Position numbers and translations under genes: made by a program. A stretch of DNA of 64,000 bases from Chitinophaga chungangae (GTDB lineage Bacteria; Bacteroidota; Bacteroidia; Chitinophagales; Chitinophagaceae): contig NZ_JAGHKP010000003.1 in NCBI RefSeq assembly GCF_017742215.1, positions 1,050,308 through 1,114,307 on the forward strand, in the 5' to 3' direction. Under the pieces are notes generated by a model. That model was not told the DNA's origin. It saw only the letters and a list, made by a program, of their open reading frames with translations, and did no database searches. This document shows, piece by piece, positions 16,942 through 23,511 of the stretch. Within the stretch, counting starts at the first letter, position 1. Every line of letters starts with the position of its first letter.

Positions 16942-17925
16942 TTATTTGTGAACGATAACCAGGGAATCTTTCATGGTGTATCTAAACTGTCCCATTAAAG
17001 ACAGTATCCTTACGATCTCTTCCGGCTGCTGCTGCCTGAAAGTGGCTTTCACGGGCCTGTCCAGCATCCGTTTGTCTTCCACCTCGAATCGCAGCCCATA
17101 CGTGTATTGCAGGTCGCGGAATACGTCGCGCAGGGGCGCATCGTCGAAATAGAACTCGCGTTTCGTCCAGCTGCCGGGTTTGCCCGCGTTTACCGCCATG
17201 GCCAGACTGTTCCGCTGTTTGTTGAAAATGCCTTTCCTGCCGGCCGCCAGTATCAACGCTTCGCCGGTCGCTTCCAGCTGCATGGCTACTTTTCCGGTTT
17301 GCACGCTTACGCTGGATTCCTGTTCGCCGGGATAATTGCGCAGGTTAAAGGAAGTGCCCAATACATTCACCTGCACAGCCCCCATCTGCGCAACGAACGG
17401 TTTGCCGGCGTCCTGGTGCACGACAAGGAAAGCTTCTCCTTTCAAAAGGCGCACTTCTCTTTTGCCTGCGTTGAATGTTGCGGGTATTTTCAGTTCCGAT
17501 GCGCCATTGAGGTAAATGCGGCTCTGATCGGCCAGCGTGATCAGTTTGGTTTCGCCTTCGGCGGTGCTGAAAGTGTTCCAGGAAGCGGCTTCCGCCACCA
17601 GTTGCGCGCCGGGCTGCTGCGCGCGGTACGCCCGGTATAAAAACCCTGAAACAACGAGCGCCAGCACCGCACAGGCGGCGCGCCAGGCATACAGGTAACG
17701 CAGGGGCGTTCGCCGCGCGCCGGTTACTTTATGGTATGCTTTATCGAGCTCCCGCCGGCTGACGGATACAGGACGAACGTCCGCAAATTCAGACGCAGGA
17801 TAGATCTCCTCCAGCTGCGCTTCCGTGGCAGATGCCAGGACTTCCAGCAAAAGGTCTTCTTTTTCCGGTTCCAGTTTTCCGGCAGCCATTTGCCGGAGAT
17901 ATTGCCTGATCTGGTGCGTTTCCAT
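16942..17925 (-). CDS. FecR-family anti-sigma factor
   Basis: A 327-residue single-pass inner-membrane protein from ATG 17925 (METHQIRQYLRQMAAG). The N-terminal cytoplasmic part (about 1-75) should bind the ECF sigma. The membrane span is about 78-98 (ACAVLALVVSGFLY). The periplasmic FecR domain follows, with FSTAEGETKLITLADQSRIYLNGASELKIP and VLGTSFNLRNYP. The C-terminal part resembles an STN-like module (FYFDDAPLRDVFRDLQYTYGLRFE), which receives the receptor signal. In-frame upstream starts at 17940 and 17961 are possible but lack family similarity. It sits between sigma (160 bases upstream) and receptor. Confidence 0.92.
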   Translation of the reverse strand: METHQIRQYLRQMAAGKLEPEKEDLLLEVLASATEAQLEEIYPASEFADVRPVSVSRRELDKAYHKVTGARRTPLRYLYAWRAACAVLALVVSGFLYRAYRAQQPGAQLVAEAASWNTFSTAEGETKLITLADQSRIYLNGASELKIPATFNAGKREVRLLKGEAFLVVHQDAGKPFVAQMGAVQVNVLGTSFNLRNYPGEQESSVSVQTGKVAMQLEATGEALILAAGRKGIFNKQRNSLAMAVNAGKPGSWTKREFYFDDAPLRDVFRDLQYTYGLRFEVEDKRMLDRPVKATFRQQQPEEIVRILSLMGQFRYTMKDSLVIVHK

Positions 17926-18050
17926 ACCTATAACACGCATTGGAAGGCGGCAGACAGACAAATTTTATATTACCAAAATGTTAAGCCATGGAAACGCTTA
18001 CCCGCAAAGGTTTTGCAGCGGCGTAGGCGATGCTCCTCAAACGTATTTGC

Positions 18051-18070
18051 ATGAATGAATTGTGGGTTAA
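18051..18070 (-). repeat. 20-base element behind the ECF sigma stop (copy 2)
   Basis: On the minus strand it reads TTAACCCACAATTCATTCAT, about 14 bases behind the sigma-factor stop. It is 19/20 identical to 13660-13679. Confidence 0.6.
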
Positions 18071-18084
18071 CGGAGTTGAGGGGA

Positions 18085-18630
18085 TCAGGAAAAGATCCGC
18101 AGCAGCAGGATCACGTACAGCGTACGCACGTCCAGCTTTGTACGGAGCACGGTTTTGATCTCTCGGATGTACCGTTCTACCGTTTTCACCGAAATGCCTT
18201 CCTGGTCGGCTATCTGGCGGTAGGTAAGACCAGCGTCCCAATGCAGCCGGAAACATCGTTGTTTCACGGTATGAAGCGTCTGAAGGGTTTGTTCGTAAAT
18301 ATGGAGATATTCTTTCTGCTGAAGTTTGTCTTCCGAATTGTTTTCCTGCCCGAGCTCCGCATCGTTTTCCGGCAGTATGGCGGTTTTCCGGTTTTTGGCG
18401 CTCCGGAAATGGGAGATAATGGTATGCCGCACGATGGTAAACAAGTATCCGTCGGGCGATGTGCTGTGATCGACGCGTTCCCAATTGTTCCACAATTTGA
18501 TGTACACCTCCTGCGCAATATCGTCCACATGCAGGTTGGTATCCAGCACCGTGGACAGGTAAGCCTTTACCCGCGGGTAGGTGGCATTGAAGTACCGGCG
18601 GAAAGCAATGTCCTGTTCTGTAGGCGTCAT
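18085..18630 (-). CDS. ECF-type RNA polymerase sigma factor
   Basis: 181 residues with region 2 (about 12-80: VDDIAQEVYIKLWNNW, DGYLFTIVRHTIISHF) and region 4 (about 125-170: LTYRQIADQEGISVKTVERYIREI). The order sigma, FecR, TonB receptor marks it as a FecI-like regulator of the import cassette. The ATG at 18630 overlaps the stop of the preceding S41 peptidase gene by 4 bases (ATGA), so sigma synthesis is translationally coupled to that peptidase, which is unusual for this cassette type. The C terminus ends in a short hydrophobic tail (YVILLLRIFS). Confidence 0.93.
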   Translation of the reverse strand: MTPTEQDIAFRRYFNATYPRVKAYLSTVLDTNLHVDDIAQEVYIKLWNNWERVDHSTSPDGYLFTIVRHTIISHFRSAKNRKTAILPENDAELGQENNSEDKLQQKEYLHIYEQTLQTLHTVKQRCFRLHWDAGLTYRQIADQEGISVKTVERYIREIKTVLRTKLDVRTLYVILLLRIFS

Positions 18631-20012
18631 AGTGGTTCAGGTTCAGATGAATGAATGATAACGGGCAAAGCATGCCTGGCCTGGTCTGCCGCGGCGTCAT
18701 ATATCAATTCAACGGGCGCGCGCCTGAGCTGTACCGGAGGGCCGGGAAGGTCCTGGCCGTAAATGATCCTTAGGGCCGCGGCCGTAAGCGGTTCTTCGGC
18801 GGTGCCAAGCGCTCCCAATGGCAGGCTGGCCAGCGCCTGCACCTGGTGCTGCGGAACGAGCCCCTTGCTGTAATTCCCTTCGTTGCCCGCGTTGAACAGT
18901 TTGTATACCGTTGGTTGTATCTGCCAGGGCCGCTGCTGCATCATAAACGCGGCTTCGTCTTTTCCCATCGTGGCTTCCCCGATCTGGATCACCTGCACAT
19001 AAGGTTTCAGGTTGTTGATCACCAGTTCCGCGGCCGATACGGTGCCGCGGGTGGTGAGCACGAATATGCGCTGCAAACTGAGCTGTGCGTCCTTCAGTTG
19101 ATTGTAATCTTTTCCTGCGGGACTGCCGGAGGTATTGAGCACGGCCTGCAACGTGCGCGGTGCTTTTCCCATGTTGCGGTTGCCCGCGTAAATAGCATAG
19201 TTGTCGCCCGGGTTGAGATCTGCCGCTATCAGCGCCGCCAGCTTCGCGCTGGACGCTACGCTGCCGCCCGCGTTATAACGCAGGTCGAGTATCAGTTCCG
19301 TTACACGTGCTCTCCGCAGTTTTGCAAATGCTGTCAGCAACCGGGAATCGTACGCTTCGTTAAAAGTGCTGTAATAAAGATAACCCGTCACTTTCCCGTT
19401 TTGGGTGAAGATGCGGTTGAACATTACCGCGTCTTCCGTTCCGAACCCATCGTTCAGGCTCCGTTCCGCACCCGGCGTCAGCACACCGTTGGCCCATTCC
19501 GCGCGCGTGATGCGCAAAGGACCGGCGGCATGACCGTTCATGCGCAAATTCACCGCAGCCATATTCTCCAATGTTACTGCGCCGCCGTCTACCTTAATAA
19601 AACAGCTCCCGCGCTGCAGCCCCGCCGCTTCCGCCGCACTGCCTTTGTTCACGAAGGTGCAAACGCCCACCAGTCCGTCTGTAAAGCCAGGTATGCTGAT
19701 GAACGCATAATGGAACCCATACCGGAAATAAGTGCTGGTGGGAGGGAGCGCGGTGCGTTCGTCGCTGATCCAGGAAAACCGGTCGCTGCCGGAAAGCAGG
19801 CTCCGGAAAAACTCGGGAGGGGAAAGGCGGTAATCGGGATGCGGCGGTATCTCGTCCGTCCAGTAATAATATCTTTTCATACTGTCCAGCACCCATTTGT
19901 TCACTTTTCCAATGCTGTCTGTCGGCGTGAAGGGCGCATCATTCTTGTTGCAGGCGGAAAGCCCGGGCAGGAGCAGATAACAAGCAATGAGGTAAAAAAC
20001 AAGCCGCTTCAC
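18627..20012 (-). CDS. S41 (C-terminal processing) peptidase lipoprotein
   Basis: A 461-residue lipoprotein (signal to LSAC, Cys21). A PDZ-like domain spans about 105-165 (AAEAAGLQRGSCFIKVDGG). The S41 catalytic domain has Ser326 in TTRGTVSAAELVINNL and Lys351 in GEATMGKDEA, plus LILDLRYNAGG. Both catalytic residues of the Ser-Lys dyad are present, so it should be an active serine protease in the periplasm or at the surface. It is the first gene of the minus-strand operon and its stop overlaps the ECF sigma start by 4 bases. A role in processing FecR, the receptor or a peptide ligand is plausible but inferred only from context. Confidence 0.9.
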   Translation of the reverse strand: MKRLVFYLIACYLLLPGLSACNKNDAPFTPTDSIGKVNKWVLDSMKRYYYWTDEIPPHPDYRLSPPEFFRSLLSGSDRFSWISDERTALPPTSTYFRYGFHYAFISIPGFTDGLVGVCTFVNKGSAAEAAGLQRGSCFIKVDGGAVTLENMAAVNLRMNGHAAGPLRITRAEWANGVLTPGAERSLNDGFGTEDAVMFNRIFTQNGKVTGYLYYSTFNEAYDSRLLTAFAKLRRARVTELILDLRYNAGGSVASSAKLAALIAADLNPGDNYAIYAGNRNMGKAPRTLQAVLNTSGSPAGKDYNQLKDAQLSLQRIFVLTTRGTVSAAELVINNLKPYVQVIQIGEATMGKDEAAFMMQQRPWQIQPTVYKLFNAGNEGNYSKGLVPQHQVQALASLPLGALGTAEEPLTAAALRIIYGQDLPGPPVQLRRAPVELIYDAAADQARHALPVIIHSSEPEPL

Positions 20013-20030
20013 GGGAGAAAAAATTTAGGT

Positions 20031-20060
20031 AAAAATTATCCGTTTTTGGAGGATTAACAA
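20031..20060 (-). promoter_or_regulatory. Promoter of the S41-sigma-FecR-TonB operon
   Basis: On the minus strand TTG (20060-20058), 19 bases, then TAATTTTT (20038-20031). This is close to TTTG-N19-TAnnTTTG, with the final G replaced by T. It would start transcription about 12 bases before the S41 ATG. Confidence 0.5.
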
Positions 20061-20141
20061 CTTTAACGTGTTAAGTTAAAATTAAGAGTGGGGGAGGAAT
20101 GACGGAAGTGGTTGAGGATGAGGGGGCTTTTGATGCGATGT

Positions 20142-20813
20142 TCATTTACAATATTCCTGTAAGGCTTCTGCGGCCTCCTGGCCCCCGAAATGCCGGGATT
20201 GTTGAAAGTTTTTGCAAGCGGACGCGGTTTGGCCGCTTTCCAAAAAAATATACCCGATGTAAAGATAACAATCTGCAACCCGGTAATTTCTTTCAAGCGC
20301 CGCGTGCATGTCGATATATGCCTGTCTGAAATGGCCCAGGCGATAATGGGCATCTCCCCGTTCGAAATATACCTGGCTGCCTTCGATATCAAATTCACCC
20401 GCCATTTTAATCCGGACAGACGCTGTTTCGCCGGTTACATCGCTATAGTCGCCTAAAGCCCGGCTGTAATACTTTATGGCGGTTTTATAATCACCCAACT
20501 GCTTGTAACTGTTACCGGAATTGAAGAGGGCCATCATATTGGAGGTATCTAAAGCCAGTACTTTCTGAAAGTCCGCAATCGCTCCGCGGTGGTCTTTCAG
20601 CTCCGATTTGTTTGCGCCGCGGTGGATATATGCGGCGATGTTTTGTCCGTCTTTCGCGATCGCCTTGTCCAATAAAAGATTAGATTCCCGGTATTTTCCC
20701 TGTGCTGAAAGTTTTTCGGCTTCCCGCAGATAGTGTCTGGCCGGTTTCAAATCGCATCCGGCAAACAAAACGAGCAGCGCCGGTAGTACGATCAGATAGT
20801 TCAGGGCTTTCAT
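20142..20813 (-). CDS. TPR-repeat lipoprotein
   Basis: A 223-residue lipoprotein (MKALNYLIVLPALLVLFAGC, Cys20). The mature part holds at least four tetratricopeptide-like helical pairs: LREAEKLSAQGKYRESNLLL, AAYIHRGANKSELKDHRGAI, ALFNSGNSYKQLGDYKTAIK, VYFERGDAHYRLGHFRQAYI. TPRs mediate protein-protein contacts; the partner is unknown. It follows the ABC-F gene by 22 bases on the same strand and is probably co-transcribed, but a functional link is not evident. Confidence 0.85.
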   Translation of the reverse strand: MKALNYLIVLPALLVLFAGCDLKPARHYLREAEKLSAQGKYRESNLLLDKAIAKDGQNIAAYIHRGANKSELKDHRGAIADFQKVLALDTSNMMALFNSGNSYKQLGDYKTAIKYYSRALGDYSDVTGETASVRIKMAGEFDIEGSQVYFERGDAHYRLGHFRQAYIDMHAALERNYRVADCYLYIGYIFLESGQTASACKNFQQSRHFGGQEAAEALQEYCK

Positions 20814-20835
20814 GGTACGGGGAATATTAGATAAG

Positions 20836-22788
20836 TTATATTTTTATTTTCTCCTCCAGCTCCATCACCTTTTCAAATATGCTTTCATAATCGCCATTCA
20901 GCTTTGCAAGATCGGCCGTCGTTTTTTTATACGCTTCTTCCGTTTTGCGGAATTTGTCTTTATCGGCGTAAATATCCGGCGCGGCCATTTCGTTTTCCAG
21001 CTGCCGGATCTTTTCTTTTAAACCATTGATCTGCTGCTCCAGCTGCTGCATCTGCCGCTGCTGCTTTTGCAATTCTTTCTGCGATTCTTTATCGATGGCG
21101 GTTTTGGGCGCCGGAGCGGGTTTGGCCTGCTGCTGAGGTGCGGGCGCGCTCTTCTTTTCTTTTTCCGGTTTGGGTGGTAAAGCTGCCAGCGCCTGGCGTT
21201 TTTTCCATTCTTCCCATTCGGCGTAAGTGCCTTTAAATTCCTTGATCTCCCCGTCTACGATCTCCCAGATCTTGTTGGCGGTTTTAGACACGAAATAACG
21301 GTCGTGCGATACCAGCACCAGGCTGCCTTCGTATTTGCCCAGCGCGTCGATCAGCATTTCCACGGAATTGATGTCCAGGTGGTTCGTGGGCTCATCCAGC
21401 ATCAGGAAGTTCGCTTTGCCCACGATCACTTTCGCCAACGCTACGCGCGCTTTTTCACCACCGGAAAGGATGCGGATCTTTTTGAACACATCATCGCCCT
21501 GGAAAAGGAAACACCCGAGCAACCCGCGTAATTCCATTTCGGTAAGACCGCTGCCGCAGCCTTTCAACTCTTCGAGGATCTCGTTGTCGAGATGCAGCGA
21601 TTCCAGCTGGTGCTGCGCGTAAAAGCTGGTCACCACGTTATGCCCCGGCACGCGTTCGCCGGTGATGGGCTCCGTGCCCGCGATCACGCGCAGCAGGGTG
21701 GATTTGCCCTTACCGTTCGCGCCGATGAGGGCTATTTTGTCGCCGCGGTTGATCTCCGCGGAAGCGTTCTTTAATATTTCCAGCTGGCCGAATGCTTTAC
21801 CGACGCCGTTGAGCGTGCAAAGGATCTTGCCGGGCATTTTGTCTACGGAAAAGTTCATCCTGATCTTGGCCGGGCCGCCGTCTACCTGCTCCACGCGTTC
21901 CAGTTTGTCCAGCCTTTTGGCGATACTTTGCGCCTGTGCTGCTTTGGAGGCTTTCGCCTTGAACCGCTCGATAAACCTTTCCTGCTGGCGGATGTAATCC
22001 TGCTGGTTTTCGTAAGCGCGCTGCTGCAGTTCGCGGCGCATCACTTTTTCTTCTTCATAGTCGGTATAATTGCCGGCGTAATGGTGCAGTTCCTGTTGGT
22101 AAAGCTCTACCACCTTGTTCACCATTTTATCGAGGAAAAAACGGTCGTGGCTCACGATGATCACGGCGCCGTTGTAATTGCTGAGGTATTTTTCCAGCCA
22201 TTCGATAGACGGAAGGTCGAGGTGGTTGGTCGGTTCGTCGAGCATCAGCACGTCCGGCTGCTGCAGGATGAGTTTGGCCAACAGCACGCGCATGCGCCAG
22301 CCGCCGGAGAACTCGCTGTAGGGGCGGTCGAGGTCGGCGGTGCTGAAACCGAGCCCTTCCAGCACGGTGGCCGTTTTGTGACGAATGTTATACCCGTCGA
22401 GGGTGTCGAACTCATGCAGTTTGTCCGCATATTCATGCAGCAGCGCATCGTCCTGCGAATGTTCCAGTTTGGCGGTCAGCTCTTCCAGCTCCTTTTCCAC
22501 TTTCAAGGCCTGTTCGAAGGCCGTCATGCCCACGGACAACACGGAATTATCGGTTTCGAAGCTGAGCAGGTCCTGGTTAAAAAAACCGATGGACAGGCTT
22601 TTGCTTTTGTTGATGCTGCCTTTCGAAATGGTGTATTCCCCGTTGATGATGCGGAGAAGGGTGGATTTGCCGGTGCCGTTGAGGCCGATGAGGCCGACGC
22701 GGTCTCCGGGAACGATGTGCCAGGAAGAATCTTCTATGATGGTCCTTGCGCCAAATTCAAATGTTATGTCCTGCAGGGCGATGAGCAT
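20836..22788 (-). CDS. ABC-F family ATPase (ribosome-associated)
   Basis: 650 residues with two ABC ATPase domains and no membrane domain. Walker A motifs are GLNGTGKS (about 34-41) and GANGKGKS (about 354-361). Signatures are FSGGWRMR and LSGGEKAR. Both Walker B sites read LMLDEPTNHLD, followed by SHDRFFLD and SHDRYFV. The arginine/lysine-rich linker between the domains matches the P-site tRNA interaction motif of ABC-F translation factors. A Pro/Ala/Lys linker and a C-terminal coiled coil (about 570-650) resemble Uup/YheS-type proteins. It probably modulates stalled ribosomes; subfamily and any antibiotic-protection role are not decided. Confidence 0.92.
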   Translation of the reverse strand: MLIALQDITFEFGARTIIEDSSWHIVPGDRVGLIGLNGTGKSTLLRIINGEYTISKGSINKSKSLSIGFFNQDLLSFETDNSVLSVGMTAFEQALKVEKELEELTAKLEHSQDDALLHEYADKLHEFDTLDGYNIRHKTATVLEGLGFSTADLDRPYSEFSGGWRMRVLLAKLILQQPDVLMLDEPTNHLDLPSIEWLEKYLSNYNGAVIIVSHDRFFLDKMVNKVVELYQQELHHYAGNYTDYEEEKVMRRELQQRAYENQQDYIRQQERFIERFKAKASKAAQAQSIAKRLDKLERVEQVDGGPAKIRMNFSVDKMPGKILCTLNGVGKAFGQLEILKNASAEINRGDKIALIGANGKGKSTLLRVIAGTEPITGERVPGHNVVTSFYAQHQLESLHLDNEILEELKGCGSGLTEMELRGLLGCFLFQGDDVFKKIRILSGGEKARVALAKVIVGKANFLMLDEPTNHLDINSVEMLIDALGKYEGSLVLVSHDRYFVSKTANKIWEIVDGEIKEFKGTYAEWEEWKKRQALAALPPKPEKEKKSAPAPQQQAKPAPAPKTAIDKESQKELQKQQRQMQQLEQQINGLKEKIRQLENEMAAPDIYADKDKFRKTEEAYKKTTADLAKLNGDYESIFEKVMELEEKIKI

Positions 22789-22810
22789 ACTAAAATTGCT
22801 ATTAAACCCG

Positions 22811-22818
22811 CAAAGATA
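22811..22818 (-). promoter_or_regulatory. -7 promoter element for the ABC-F gene
   Basis: TATCTTTG on the minus strand, an exact TAnnTTTG match, 23 bases upstream of the ABC-F ATG. It lies only 3 bases from the opposing -7 element of the DUF3347 gene. Confidence 0.5.
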
Positions 22819-22821
22819 GTA

Positions 22822-22829
22822 TATTTTTG
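22822..22829 (+). promoter_or_regulatory. -7 promoter element for the DUF3347 lipoprotein gene
   Basis: TATTTTTG, an exact TAnnTTTG match, 19 bases upstream of the ATG at 22849. A TTG at 22796-22798 could be the -33 element but the gap of 23 bases is long. Confidence 0.5.
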
Positions 22830-22848
22830 CACCTGTATCTGTATCAAA

Positions 22849-23445
22849 ATGTATCGAATGAGAATAAAACCTTATTTATGGGCCCTCGCCGTTGGCGTGG
22901 CGCTCACCGCCTGCCAGCAGGGCGCGCGGCAGCAAAGCTCCGGAGATTCCGCCCTGGCCGCCGGCGCGCTCGGCGCCCCCTTCAGCGACGAATATTATGA
23001 TTCATTGAAAACAGCCATGACGGCTTATTACCAGCTGAGCGGCGCATTGATAAAAGGCGATACGCTCGGGGCGGACGTTGCGGCGGCTTCGCTCAAAACC
23101 CACCTGGACAGCCTGCCCATCGCCCGCCTGGGCATAGACAGCAGCCGTGCGGCGAACCTGGCGGTAAGCACCGGCAATATTTCCGCCGAGCTGGCCGGGC
23201 TCCTGATCGAAAAAGGCGGGCTGGACGCGCGGCGGCTTTCCTTCCAGATGGTGAGCGACCAGCTGTACGACCTGCTGCAAACCACCGGATTTAAAGGACA
23301 TGCCATTTACCGCCAACATTGCCCCATGGCATTCAATAACCGTGGTGCACACTGGCTGAGCGACACCACCGAAGTGGTGAACCCTTATTTCGGCGACGAA
23401 ATGCTACATTGCGGTTCCGTAACGGATACCCTGCGATTCCAGTAA
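22849..23445 (+). CDS. DUF3347 domain lipoprotein
   Basis: A 198-residue lipoprotein (MYRMRIKPYLWALAVGVALTAC, Cys22; an alternative start at 22858 gives the same signal). The mature part matches the DUF3347 pattern: a helical N-terminal half (YYDSLKTAMTAYYQLSGALIKGD) and the hallmark YRQHCPMAFNNRGAHWLSD...NPYFGDEMLHCG with conserved Cys, Met and His residues that could bind metal. The domain is often fused to metal-efflux membrane fusion proteins; here it stands alone. The next gene, a TonB receptor, follows 66 bases downstream on the same strand. A metal-related or periplasmic binding role is inferred only. Confidence 0.8.
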   Translation: MYRMRIKPYLWALAVGVALTACQQGARQQSSGDSALAAGALGAPFSDEYYDSLKTAMTAYYQLSGALIKGDTLGADVAAASLKTHLDSLPIARLGIDSSRAANLAVSTGNISAELAGLLIEKGGLDARRLSFQMVSDQLYDLLQTTGFKGHAIYRQHCPMAFNNRGAHWLSDTTEVVNPYFGDEMLHCGSVTDTLRFQ

Positions 23446-23511
23446 TTTTACCGCGCAGCGCCGATAAAACGCCCGGGGCCCTGCGGATAGTGTACATTGA
23501 AAAACCAGAAG

